Assembly: GCF_000196795.1 (NCBI RefSeq)
Contig: NC_014259.1
Coordinates: forward strand, 2,356,001 to 2,420,000
Source: Acinetobacter oleivorans DR1
GTDB taxonomy: Bacteria > Pseudomonadota > Gammaproteobacteria > Pseudomonadales > Moraxellaceae
Reading direction: 5' to 3'
DNA length: 64,000 bases
Below, piece by piece: positions 44,246 through 52,513 of the stretch. The notes below the pieces were generated by a model that saw only the letters and a list, made by a program, of their open reading frames with translations, was not told where the DNA came from and ran no database searches. Each line of letters begins with the position of its first letter. Position 1 is the first letter of the stretch. The translations under genes and the position numbers were made by a program.

Positions 44246-44274
44246 TTGTGTTTGATTAAAAAATTGATTAGTAT
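44246..44274 (+). promoter_or_regulatory. Probable promoter of the CAU tRNA gene
   Basis: TTGTGT (44246-44251) and TAGTAT (44269-44274) are 17 bp apart. The following bases TGCACGC are GC-rich, as in discriminators of stringently controlled stable-RNA promoters. The tRNA starts about 40 bp after the expected start. Confidence 0.55.
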
Positions 44275-44320
44275 TGCACGCACTGAAAGGCCTTGAGATT
44301 TAAAGCTTTTCTGACTTATA

Positions 44321-44397
<77 letters not shown>

Positions 44398-44402
44398 AAT
44401 TC

Positions 44403-44437
44403 AAACCTCATAAACTAAAAAGTTTATGGGGTTTTTT
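44403..44437 (+). terminator. Terminator after the tRNA gene
   Basis: AACCTCATAAACT and AGTTTATGGGGTT pair (one G-T) around AAAA, followed by six T. Confidence 0.88.
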
Positions 44438-44578
44438 AATGCTTATCTAAATAGAATTCGTTTTACCGTTATAAACAATATTCAAAATTTAATTATCAAA
44501 ATGTAAATTTTATTTTATCTTAAAATTTTAACTGCTTTAAAATACGTTTTTCTAAACTTAATACTTCTATTTCTTCTA

Positions 44579-45442
44579 TTAAGCTAAGATTCTCTTCCGC
44601 ATAAGCTCTGTATGTTCTAATTGAGCGTCCCAAAATTTTTCCCATAAATCACAATACTCTAAGCATAACTTTTCGATATAGTTATAATCTTCTTCTGTAC
44701 AAGCTTGCATTAAGACATACCATAAGTCTTCTTCATGATCATCATCTGCGGCTTCGGCACTTTCATCTTCAGAAATACCATGCACATGATAATAACCACC
44801 ACCCTCTACCTCTAAACCTACAGCTTTAGTCGCTTTACGTAACGGTGGACTATAAAGAATCACCTCTTCTTCTGCGACTGCTAATAAGGCTGAAACAGCT
44901 TTATAGTCATCATAAGCATTTTCTAAAAACACTCTAACTTGATTTGCAATTTCAGTCGGCTGATAAGTCAGACGATCTTGTTCTGTAATACCAAAATCAT
45001 TTAATACGTCTTCAAATAAAGGATAGTGAGCATATTCAGGATTTCCCTGATAATAACCATCTTTGTCTAAACCTGGACGAAATCCAAACTCATCAAAAAT
45101 ATTTAGGCTCAAAAGAAAGCGCGGAAACATTTTCGCACCGGCATGCAATCTTGGCTCTAGTTGTTTAGTTTGAAATTGGGCCATGAGCAATGCATCAGTA
45201 AAAGTTTGTACAATTGCATGGCGGTATTCTAAGTGTATTTTTTTTAAATTTTCTTTATTAATTTCTCCGTTATTTAAAATATCAATTGCAGGATGATGTG
45301 ACACCGCATGTTTAGCAATTTTTTCTCTTAATTGGGTCAAAAAGTCTGAATTTTTTTCCCATAGTTCAGTAGAAATGCTTTGCTTCATCCCTGCGAGTGC
45401 TTTCTTTCTAGGATTATTAAAATTCTCAAATTTCTTAGGCAT
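44579..45442 (-). CDS. Haem-oxygenase-like iron-containing redox enzyme
   Basis: A 287-residue, mostly helical protein resembling the iron-containing redox (Haem_oxygenas_2) family: helix EYRHAIVQTFTDALLMAQF (about 70-90), a conserved MFPRFLLSLNIFDEFG, AVAEEEVILYS and YYHVHGISEDES with an acidic stretch DDDHEEDLWYVL that supplies His and Asp ligands. Such proteins bind two irons in a haem-oxygenase fold and oxidise small substrates; the reaction here is unknown. The ATG at 45442 follows GAGAG; one four codons up is possible. It faces a TetR gene across a region with a Fur box, so iron probably controls it. Confidence 0.75.
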   Translation of the reverse strand: MPKKFENFNNPRKKALAGMKQSISTELWEKNSDFLTQLREKIAKHAVSHHPAIDILNNGEINKENLKKIHLEYRHAIVQTFTDALLMAQFQTKQLEPRLHAGAKMFPRFLLSLNIFDEFGFRPGLDKDGYYQGNPEYAHYPLFEDVLNDFGITEQDRLTYQPTEIANQVRVFLENAYDDYKAVSALLAVAEEEVILYSPPLRKATKAVGLEVEGGGYYHVHGISEDESAEAADDDHEEDLWYVLMQACTEEDYNYIEKLCLEYCDLWEKFWDAQLEHTELMRKRILA

Positions 45443-45596
45443 ATCTACTCTCATTAAACTTATTGAAGCCTGATCGATTTTTACATATTTTATTATAAAA
45501 ACAATGACTTAAATTAATATTTAAATATGTTCCCTTATCAATCCATATTAGAATTAAAATCGTACGAAATCAAATAGAAAATTAAAAAAAACTTAT

Positions 45597-45615
45597 GTTA
45601 ATGATTATCATTATC
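45597..45615. promoter_or_regulatory. Fur box
   Basis: On the minus strand these 19 bases read GATAATGATAATCATTAAC, 18 of 19 identical to the classical Fur consensus. It is about 155 bp from the haem-oxygenase-like start and about 106 bp from the TetR start. A TTGATA hexamer at 45625-45620 on the minus strand would put it within a minus-strand promoter. Confidence 0.82.
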
Positions 45616-45626
45616 ACAATATCAAC

Positions 45627-45655
45627 TTGAATCCAATCCCTTTTTTTATTATGAT
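45627..45655 (+). promoter_or_regulatory. Probable promoter of the TetR gene
   Basis: TTGAAT (45627-45632) and TATGAT (45650-45655) with a 17-bp spacer, 12 bp downstream of the Fur box. Confidence 0.55.
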
Positions 45656-45696
45656 CATTAATATTAAAATTTTAATTTTTTCGATTAAGTTATAAT

Positions 45697-45708
45697 TAGT
45701 TCTAACTA
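45697..45708. promoter_or_regulatory. Short inverted repeat before the TetR gene
   Basis: TAGTT-CT-AACTA ends 12 bases before the start codon. TetR regulators often bind such repeats next to their own start; candidate autoregulatory site. Confidence 0.35.
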
Positions 45709-45720
45709 TATGGAATAGTA

Positions 45721-46293
45721 ATGTCAAAAAAAGAAGATATTATAAATACTGCTTTAAATTTATTTAATCAGATTGGCTACAATGCAACTGGTGTTGACCG
45801 TATTATTGCTGAATCTAATGTTGCAAAGATGACCTTTTATAAATATTTTCCTTCAAAAGAAAATTTAATTATGGAGTGTTTGCAACATAGAAACTTAAAT
45901 ATTCAAAATTCAATTAATGAACAATTAAATTTACGTCAAGATGCTAACCCGCTTGAGAAAATTCATATTATTTTTAATTGGTATATTGAATGGATCAATA
46001 GCGAAACATTTAATGGTTGCTTATTTAAAAAAGCATTTATTGAAGTATCTAAACAATATACTTCAATTCGTGAACCATTTTATGAGTATACAAAGTGGTT
46101 AACTCATTTACTACAAGACCAGCTCACTCAATTAGGTATAGAAAACCCTACTCCCCTTACTCATATTATTATTTCTATTATTGATGGGATGATTATTGAT
46201 GGAACAACAGATAAAAAACTAATTAATGCTGAAAAAATTTGGCAGTATATTGAGTTTTTAATTAATGAAGAAATACCTCAACAGGTTTCTTAA
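45721..46293 (+). CDS. TetR-family transcriptional regulator
   Basis: A 190-residue regulator. The N-terminal helix-turn-helix is at about 5-50 (ALNLFNQIGYNATGVDRIIAESNVAKMTFYKYFPSK), the rest is an all-helical ligand domain. It probably represses its own gene and perhaps the divergent haem-oxygenase-like gene. The start follows ATGGAATAGTA, a weak ribosome site. Effector unknown. Confidence 0.9.
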   Translation: MSKKEDIINTALNLFNQIGYNATGVDRIIAESNVAKMTFYKYFPSKENLIMECLQHRNLNIQNSINEQLNLRQDANPLEKIHIIFNWYIEWINSETFNGCLFKKAFIEVSKQYTSIREPFYEYTKWLTHLLQDQLTQLGIENPTPLTHIIISIIDGMIIDGTTDKKLINAEKIWQYIEFLINEEIPQQVS

Positions 46294-46466
46294 TTTTAAA
46301 ATTATCTAAGTTTATTATGTTTAAAGAAAAATAAAAAAGAACTTTTTAAATCTTCAAGCTTAGATAATCTTCATTTTTAATTGGCTACTTTAGCTTTCAT
46401 AATTTTTCTAGGCTTTTTTACAAACTCATATTAGAATCCTGCAAATTTATCACCTTGCACTGATCT

Positions 46467-47012
46467 ATGAAAAAATTTCTAGCTAACTCTATCTTTAAAG
46501 CTGCTGGTTGGACCTATAATGTAGATCCCGAAATTCTTGAAAAAAAACAAGTTATTATTGGATTTGAACATACCTCAAATCTAGATGCAGTGCTCTCTAT
46601 TGCTCTCTTCCAAATTTTAGACATTAAGATTCATACTTTAATAAAGAAAGAACTCTTTAAGGGTCCCCTTAAGCCAGTTTTAGAAAAACTTGGTGGCATT
46701 CCCGTTGACCGCAAAGCGAGTAAAGATATTGTTTCTCAAATGGTTGAACAATTTCAAACTCATGAAACTTTTAACTTGGTGATTGCTCCCGAAGCTACTC
46801 GTGCGAAAGATGGCTCAGAACGTAAACCTATCCGTACAGGTTTTTGGCATATTGCGAAAGCCGCTAATGTTCCAATTGTACTCATGTATGCCAATGCCCG
46901 AAGCAAACAAGGCGGAATTCTAGGCAAAATTTACCCAACAGACTTACAAAAAGATCTGGAAACGATTAAAGAGCTATATGCGAAATTTGACATAGATGTC
47001 AAAATTAACTAG
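46467..47012 (+). CDS. PlsC-like acyltransferase
   Basis: A 181-residue protein with the glycerophosphate acyltransferase motifs: HTSNLD (His35, Asp40; the H-x4-D catalytic pair), GGIPVDRKAS as the substrate-binding block, and APEATRAKDGSERK as the third block (usually PEGTRS). It likely transfers an acyl chain to a lysophospholipid or related alcohol at the inner membrane. It lacks long N-terminal membrane helices and is at the short end for the family. It stands between the TetR gene and yebC, 174 bp and 161 bp away. Confidence 0.85.
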   Translation: MKKFLANSIFKAAGWTYNVDPEILEKKQVIIGFEHTSNLDAVLSIALFQILDIKIHTLIKKELFKGPLKPVLEKLGGIPVDRKASKDIVSQMVEQFQTHETFNLVIAPEATRAKDGSERKPIRTGFWHIAKAANVPIVLMYANARSKQGGILGKIYPTDLQKDLETIKELYAKFDIDVKIN

Positions 47013-47173
47013 ATCAAATTGGATTTGATTCGGCCTGATCTCACTCATTAGGCCTTAAGGTTATTATTCTTATTCAATTGGCTAACAAAACGCAGGGCAA
47101 TAGTTTTCAACAAAACCAAGCCTATGCTAATATTCCAGCACTTTTGCATTTTCTTTTTTTGGAGTTCACGTCC

Positions 47174-47923
47174 ATGGCGGGTCATTCTAAATGGGCCAAT
47201 ATTAAGCATCGTAAAGCGAAACAAGATGCAAGTCGCGGTAAAGTTTTTACTAAATATATTCGTGAAATTGTGACTGCTGCCAAACTTGGTGGTGGAGATG
47301 CTGCTAGTAACCCTCGTTTGCGTGCAGTAGTTGAAAAAGCTCTTTCAGTTAATATGACACGTGACACCATCAACCGTGCAATCCAACGTGGTGCCGGTGG
47401 TGAAGATAATGATGATTTAAAAGAAGTAACTTACGAAGGTTATGGTGTTGGCGGTGTTGCTGTTCTTGTTGAGACAATGACAGATAACTTAAACCGTACA
47501 GTACCAGATGTACGTCACTGTTTTAGTAAAACAAATGGTAACCTAGGAACTGCGGGTTCTGTCGCTTATCTATTTACTAAACGTGGTGAAATTACTTTTG
47601 AAGATGTTTCTTTAGAAGACAAAATCATGGAAATTGCTTTAGAAGCTGGTGCTGAAGATATTGAAGTTTCAGAAGATGAAATTTTGGTAATCACTTCACC
47701 AGAAACTTTTGGTGAAGTTCAAGATGCTCTAACTGCTGCTGGTTTAAAATCTAACAACGCAGAAGTTGTTATGAGTCCATCAACTAAAGCTGAAATTACT
47801 GATGTCGACCAAGCAAAACAAATTCTTAAAATGATTGATATGTTTGAAGATCTTGATGATGTACAAAACGTTTATACTAACGTTGAGTTCACAGATGAAG
47901 TTTTGGCTCAACTTGATGCCTAA
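47174..47923 (+). CDS. yebC: YebC/PmpR-family transcription or translation factor
   Basis: A 249-residue protein starting MAGHSKWANIKHRKAKQD, the family signature, with central GVGGVAVLVETMTDN and the acidic C-terminus EDLDDVQNVYTNVEF. YebC proteins have been described as DNA-binding regulators and, more recently, as ribosome-associated factors that relieve stalling at proline stretches. The ATG at 47174 follows GGAG by nine bases; the frame is open 32 codons up but that part is not coding-like. It ends at a terminator shared with the convergent Lrp gene. Confidence 0.95.
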   Translation: MAGHSKWANIKHRKAKQDASRGKVFTKYIREIVTAAKLGGGDAASNPRLRAVVEKALSVNMTRDTINRAIQRGAGGEDNDDLKEVTYEGYGVGGVAVLVETMTDNLNRTVPDVRHCFSKTNGNLGTAGSVAYLFTKRGEITFEDVSLEDKIMEIALEAGAEDIEVSEDEILVITSPETFGEVQDALTAAGLKSNNAEVVMSPSTKAEITDVDQAKQILKMIDMFEDLDDVQNVYTNVEFTDEVLAQLDA

Positions 47924-47939
47924 ATCAAACATTTGAATT

Positions 47940-47967
47940 GAAAAACGCACCATTTGGTGCGTTTTTT
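47940..47967. terminator. Bidirectional terminator after yebC
   Basis: AAAAACGCACCA and TGGTGCGTTTTTTT arms around a two-to-three-base loop; touches the stop of the minus-strand Lrp gene. Confidence 0.92.
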
Positions 47968-48437
47968 TATAGTTTATTGAGTAAGTTATAGCAGTTAAAA
48001 ACATTATATTTTTTAATCACAAAGCTCGAATGCAGCGCGACAACATTATCAATTTTTCCAATACGTCTTAATAAAATTTCACTGTAGTCATCCATGTTAC
48101 GTGCTACAAGTTCTAAAATAAAATCGGCACTTTGCCCTGTCACAAGAAATGCATTGGTCACTTCTGGAATTGCTTCTATTTCAGAAAGAAACTTATCAAA
48201 TGTTTCGGTGTCATGCTTACTCAACGAAACTTGCAATAAGATGTGTAAGGTAAATCCAAGTTTACTAAAATTAATTTCCCTTTTGAGCTGCCCCATAACG
48301 TTGGCTTCAATCAGATGCTTAATCCGGCGATGCACAGAACTGACTGACAGATTGATCCGTTCTGAAAGTTCATTCAAATTTAAGTCTTCATGAGACAAAA
48401 TTTCTAGAATTTGTTTATCAAAACGATCTAACTCCAT
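47967..48437 (-). CDS. Lrp/AsnC-family regulator
   Basis: A 156-residue Lrp-type protein: winged helix at about 3-60 (NLNELSERINLSVSSVHRRIKHL) and RAM domain (VTGQSADFILELVARN). CTGGAGATAACA precedes the ATG at 48437, which decides the start over a longer frame. It is transcribed away from the porin gene, 344 bp distant, and could regulate porin or the glt genes; this is inference. Confidence 0.9.
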   Translation of the reverse strand: MELDRFDKQILEILSHEDLNLNELSERINLSVSSVHRRIKHLIEANVMGQLKREINFSKLGFTLHILLQVSLSKHDTETFDKFLSEIEAIPEVTNAFLVTGQSADFILELVARNMDDYSEILLRRIGKIDNVVALHSSFVIKKYNVFNCYNLLNKL

Positions 48438-48781
48438 TGTTATCTCCAGCCAGAATTTTACAGTGAGGACAGTATACCCTATACAACTCACCTGCATTTA
48501 AAATACAAAGGTTTAAAAATAGCTAAAACGTTTAATTCTTTTACACATTTTATTGCAGATGTGCATTTTAACCGTGCAAATAATGGAACATATGGCGCAT
48601 TTTAGAAAGTCAATTTCATGCTCTCATTTATTTTTTTCAATATAAGATATTACTCTCCCCATTATTTACACATAGACCTATGATAATTATAGATATTTTA
48701 CCATTTTTCTAAATTCTTAAAGTTGGCATTATTATTGTTATGTATTTGCAGGAAAATTTTTATCCATGTCGGGGAGTTCCT
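48438..48781. other. Divergent intergenic region, Lrp gene and porin
   Basis: AT-rich; no gene. It should contain both promoters. GGGGAG at 48771-48776 is the ribosome site of the porin gene and decides its GTG start. Confidence 0.5.
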
Positions 48782-50089
48782 GTGAATAAGATCAAAACAC
48801 TCGTGCTAGCAATGAGTTCTATAGGCGCAATTAGCGTGACGATGCCTGTGCATGCCGCTACAGATGCTGAAGTTAACGCCTTACGTGATGAAGTAAAGGA
48901 GTTAAAACAACTCGTCCAGAAACTATCTGATCAACAAAAAACAGCTTTGTCGGTTAGTGCTCCAGCAACAATTCCCGTAGCTACACCTACACCTCCTGTA
49001 TCAAAACCACGTTGGATGGCGATGGCGGATGGACAAACCCAAGTTAAGCTTTATGGTAGTGTCCGCGCAGATGCAACCTATGACTTTAAAGGTTCAAATG
49101 GCAGCATTTCAAATGGCGCTAACTATCCATTAAATAAAGATGATCCGAAACAAGACTCACTAAATGTATCTGCTGCAACTTCAAGAATTGGTCTAGACAT
49201 TACTCGACCTACTCAGTACGGAGATTTAACCGGCAAAATTGAAGCCGATTTCATGGGTGGAAATGGCGACAATGGTAATGGTACTTTCCGGGTTCGCCAT
49301 GCTTATATGTCTTTAGGAAAATGGTTAGCTGGTCAAACGACCTCACCATTTGTAAATACCGATACATCACCAGAAACGGTAGATTTTAATGGCGCTATTG
49401 GTACAGGTACTACACGTACAGTACAGGTTAGGTACACTCAGCCAATTAATGCACAACAGAAAATATTAGTTGCCTTAGAAGGCGGTGATGTTGAAAAAGC
49501 TGGGAATGCTGCTGGTGGAAGCCGCTTTCCCGCTTTAACAGCACGATATGATTTCAAGACTACAGATAATAAAGGCCTATTACAGTTACATGGTCTTGCC
49601 CATGAAAACCGCGTAGCTCCAAAAGATAGTACTTCTGAAGAAAAATTTGGTTGGGGTGTCGGCGTTGGTGGTAAATATGATTTAACGCCTCAAGATAGCT
49701 TGGTTGCTAATTACTATCATGTTAAAGGAGATGGCCGCTATTTACTTTATAGCAACTCAGCTTATGCCTATGACACAACAACTCAGGATATTAATTTAGG
49801 TGAATTTGATAGTGCCGTTATTGGCTATCAACGGAAATGGAGCCCTATCCTTCGCTCTACTTTTGCAATAGGCGGTATTCAATACAAAGATGATAGCACC
49901 TATGCAAATAGCAATTTAACCAGCACCAGCTATAACAAAGAAATTTATAATGCCTTGGTCAATTTAATCTGGAATCCGGTTAAAAATATTGATTTAGGTG
50001 CAGAATATACATATGGCCAACGAGAAACTTTCGCAGGCGATAAGGGTGATTACTCTCGTGTCAATTTATTAGCAAAATATAGTTTCTAA
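48782..50089 (+). CDS. DcaP-like outer-membrane porin
   Basis: A 435-residue porin. A signal peptide (ending PVHAA, about residue 22) is followed by a charged coiled-coil segment (VNALRDEVKELKQLVQKL), a Pro-rich linker and a beta-barrel beginning VKLYGSVRADATYDF and ending RVNLLAKYSF with a terminal Phe. The N-terminal coiled coil plus barrel is the DcaP trimer design, which admits negatively charged compounds such as dicarboxylates. The start is GTG, with GGGGAG five bases upstream; the ATG at 48740 has no ribosome site. It precedes a gltIJKL importer, convergently. Confidence 0.9.
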   Translation: MNKIKTLVLAMSSIGAISVTMPVHAATDAEVNALRDEVKELKQLVQKLSDQQKTALSVSAPATIPVATPTPPVSKPRWMAMADGQTQVKLYGSVRADATYDFKGSNGSISNGANYPLNKDDPKQDSLNVSAATSRIGLDITRPTQYGDLTGKIEADFMGGNGDNGNGTFRVRHAYMSLGKWLAGQTTSPFVNTDTSPETVDFNGAIGTGTTRTVQVRYTQPINAQQKILVALEGGDVEKAGNAAGGSRFPALTARYDFKTTDNKGLLQLHGLAHENRVAPKDSTSEEKFGWGVGVGGKYDLTPQDSLVANYYHVKGDGRYLLYSNSAYAYDTTTQDINLGEFDSAVIGYQRKWSPILRSTFAIGGIQYKDDSTYANSNLTSTSYNKEIYNALVNLIWNPVKNIDLGAEYTYGQRETFAGDKGDYSRVNLLAKYSF

Positions 50090-50099
50090 AATTGCAAAT

Positions 50100-50132
50100 A
50101 AAAAAAGAGCCTTTTAAAAGGCTCTTTTTTTA
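50100..50132. terminator. Bidirectional terminator between porin and gltL
   Basis: AAAAAAGAGCCTTTT and AAAAGGCTCTTTTTTT arms, nearly loop-free, with A and T tracts. Confidence 0.92.
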
Positions 50133-50141
50133 TTAATGGTA

Positions 50142-50885
50142 TTAATGCATGGCTTGAATTTTTTCTAAGAAGAGCTTCGCGCGCTCGTGGCGAGCATCTA
50201 AATTATCAAAGAATTCATGCGTTGGACAGTCTTCTAAAATCTTACCTTCATCCATAAAAATTAGACGGTTAGATACTCTTTTAGCAAAACCCATTTCATG
50301 TGTAACACACATCATGGTCATGCCCTCATGTGCAAGTTGCACCATCACTTCAAGTACTTCCCCGACCATTTCTGGATCGAGTGCAGAAGTTGGTTCATCA
50401 AACAACATACAAATTGGGTCCATGGACAAGCCACGAGCAATCGCTACACGTTGCTGCTGACCACCAGACAATTGGCCCGGAAACTTATCTTTGTGCGCAA
50501 GCAAACCTACCCGTTCTAAATATTTCAGACCTTTTTCACGAGCATCGGCAACTGAACGCTTTAACACTTTAACTTGAGCAATGGTTAGATTTTCCAAAAC
50601 AGTCATGTGCGGGAAAAGTTCAAAATGCTGGAACACCATTCCCACTCGTGAACGGAATTTAGCAAGATCCGTTTTTGGATCTTTCAGAGAGACTCCATCA
50701 ACAATAATATCGCCTTGTTGAAATGGTTCTAACGCATTTACTGTTTTAATGAGTGTTGATTTTCCTGAACCAGACGGTCCGCAAACAACAACGACATCAC
50801 CTTTTTCAATACTCGTCGTGCAATCTGTTAAAACCTGAAAATCACCATACCATTTAGAGATATGTTGGATGTCTATCATTGGCAT
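50142..50885 (-). CDS. gltL: Glutamate/aspartate ABC importer, ATPase
   Basis: A 247-residue ATPase: Walker A CGPSGSGKST (about 35-44), LSGGQQQR signature, Walker B CMLFDEPTSALDPEMV, H-loop VTHEMGFA. It energises import of acidic amino acids. It is last in the operon, 13 bp after gltK. GGAG stands seven bases before the ATG. Confidence 0.94.
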   Translation of the reverse strand: MPMIDIQHISKWYGDFQVLTDCTTSIEKGDVVVVCGPSGSGKSTLIKTVNALEPFQQGDIIVDGVSLKDPKTDLAKFRSRVGMVFQHFELFPHMTVLENLTIAQVKVLKRSVADAREKGLKYLERVGLLAHKDKFPGQLSGGQQQRVAIARGLSMDPICMLFDEPTSALDPEMVGEVLEVMVQLAHEGMTMMCVTHEMGFAKRVSNRLIFMDEGKILEDCPTHEFFDNLDARHERAKLFLEKIQAMH

Positions 50886-50898
50886 TTAAAATCTCCAA

Positions 50899-51576
50899 TT
50901 AGCGAATGATGGCAATTTTTTGCTGTAAGCGTTTGACTAATTGCGACAACACAAACGAACTACAGAAGTAAACTACAGCGACGATTAAATAGAATGTTGC
51001 TTTGGTTTCAGGACCATATGTATTAGCCAATGTATCTGCACGACCTAAAAAGTCTGGTGCACTAATCACATAAACTAATGAGATATCCTGAAATAAAATA
51101 ATTGTTTGAGTTAACAATACTGGGAGCATGTTACGAAAGGCTTGAGGTAAAACCACGTAGCGCATTGATTGACCATAGGTAAAACCTAGCGCGTAGCCTG
51201 CATTGACCTGACCTCTTGAAATAGACTGAATTCCGGAACGTACAATTTCCGAGAAAAATGCAGCTTCAAAAATAGCAAAAGTCACAACACTTGAAAACAA
51301 TGGTCCCCAATACGTATCAGATTGAAACTCAAATATCTTCGGCAACAAAAAGTAGAAAATAAAGATCACCTGAATCAGTGGAATACCACGAAACAGATCG
51401 ACATAAAATTTTGCGAAATTACTTGCGATGGCATTGTTTGATAAACGCATCATTGCCAATGGGGTTCCGATTAGGATACCGCCCATCATCGCCAATACAG
51501 TCACGGTCAGGGTAAAAATGAAACCTTCTTTGAGTGCCGCGATCACGTCAGGGTTATGTAATAAAGAAAAATCCAT
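50899..51576 (-). CDS. gltK: Glutamate/aspartate ABC importer, permease
   Basis: A 225-residue permease with about five membrane segments and the amino-acid-importer EAA loop region (EAAFFSEIVRSGIQSISRGQVNAGYALGF-type, about 115-145). It pairs with GltJ in the inner membrane. Two bases separate it from gltJ, so the two are coupled. Confidence 0.92.
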   Translation of the reverse strand: MDFSLLHNPDVIAALKEGFIFTLTVTVLAMMGGILIGTPLAMMRLSNNAIASNFAKFYVDLFRGIPLIQVIFIFYFLLPKIFEFQSDTYWGPLFSSVVTFAIFEAAFFSEIVRSGIQSISRGQVNAGYALGFTYGQSMRYVVLPQAFRNMLPVLLTQTIILFQDISLVYVISAPDFLGRADTLANTYGPETKATFYLIVAVVYFCSSFVLSQLVKRLQQKIAIIR

Positions 51577-51578
51577 AA

Positions 51579-52421
51579 TTACTTCCCTCCTGAGCCTAAG
51601 CCAGGCACAGCCATTCGTTTCTCAATCCATGCCATGATAAATTTAATACTATAAGTAATAATTAAATAAACAGGTGTAGAGAGAATAAGAATAATGATGT
51701 CCTGAGAAGTTTCTTCCCGCATGGTTTTTGTATAAGCGAAGAAGTTCAAAACACTCAAAGCATATAAAACTGCCGAGTTCTTGAAAACGTTCATTGCTTC
51801 AGAAGTAATCGTTGGCCACACTGTACGATATGCAACAGGTAAAATGACATAACGATAGCTTTGTGCAGTGGTAAAACCCATTGCAGAAGCTGCAAACTTT
51901 TGTCCACGAGAAACAGTATTAATACCGGCACGTATGTGTTCAGATACACGCGCAGCGGTGTAGAGACCTAATGCAAAAACACCAATAACCGCAGGTTGCT
52001 GATTTAAAATATTTTTCCACCATCCACCTGCAACAACGTCCCCACTGCCTGCACTTAAGCTGTCCGGTAAGAATTCCGGAAAAACAAATGCCCAGAAGAA
52101 TAGCTGTACAATAAGTGGAATATTACGGAAGATTTCAACGTAACAATTGCCAATAAATGCCAGAGGTTTGTTAGGTAATGTACGAATTACCCCTAGGAGA
52201 GAACCTAATAAAAATGCGATAAGAAAGGCTATAACAGCTGTCCAAACCATAGTAAAGACGCCTGAACCTAACATTTGTAACCATGTGGGCGCTTCAGCAT
52301 GAGCATTGTAGCTTGTACTACCAATTGCTCTACAGACTGATTCTGCCCATGCGGCTTTATCGACACCATATTCATTAGACTCCGCACAGAATATAGTCCA
52401 GTTTAGCGAGCCGACTGACAT
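51579..52421 (-). CDS. gltJ: Glutamate/aspartate ABC importer, permease
   Basis: A 280-residue permease, longer than gltK by an N-terminal extension with two cysteines (FCAESNEYG, ESVCRAIG) before the first membrane helix, as is usual for GltJ. The EAA loop is around AARVSEHIRAGINTVSRGQKFAASAMGF. Upstream, 92 bp separate it from gltI, with a strong hairpin in the gap. Confidence 0.92.
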   Translation of the reverse strand: MSVGSLNWTIFCAESNEYGVDKAAWAESVCRAIGSTSYNAHAEAPTWLQMLGSGVFTMVWTAVIAFLIAFLLGSLLGVIRTLPNKPLAFIGNCYVEIFRNIPLIVQLFFWAFVFPEFLPDSLSAGSGDVVAGGWWKNILNQQPAVIGVFALGLYTAARVSEHIRAGINTVSRGQKFAASAMGFTTAQSYRYVILPVAYRTVWPTITSEAMNVFKNSAVLYALSVLNFFAYTKTMREETSQDIIILILSTPVYLIITYSIKFIMAWIEKRMAVPGLGSGGK

Positions 52422-52460
52422 GTTTGCCCCTTAAATGAATATCTTTAGGAAAATAGACCG

Positions 52461-52489
52461 CTTAAGCAAGTGAGTCTCACTTGCTTAAG
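52461..52489 (-). promoter_or_regulatory. 13-bp inter-cistronic stem-loop in the glt operon
   Basis: CTTAAGCAAGTGA (52461-52473) and TCACTTGCTTAAG (52477-52489) are perfect complements with a three-base loop, lying between gltI and gltJ. No T run follows on the minus strand, so it looks like a mRNA-stabilising or attenuating element rather than a terminator. Confidence 0.7.
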
Positions 52490-52513
52490 TAAATTTAGGA
52501 CAAAAAGATCTTG

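Larger units (their letters stand above)
43139..44320. other. 1.2-kb AT-rich gene desert before the tRNA gene
   Basis: No reading frame with a ribosome site and plausible composition was found on either strand. A hairpin lies at 43259-43288. A 26-codon basic frame at 43446 is not accepted. The tRNA promoter occupies the right end. Confidence 0.55.

Noticed and set aside
47078..47173. N-terminal extension of the yebC frame
   Set aside because: The ATG at 47174 with GGAG upstream gives the invariant MAGHSKWANIKHR start; the extension is not coding-like.
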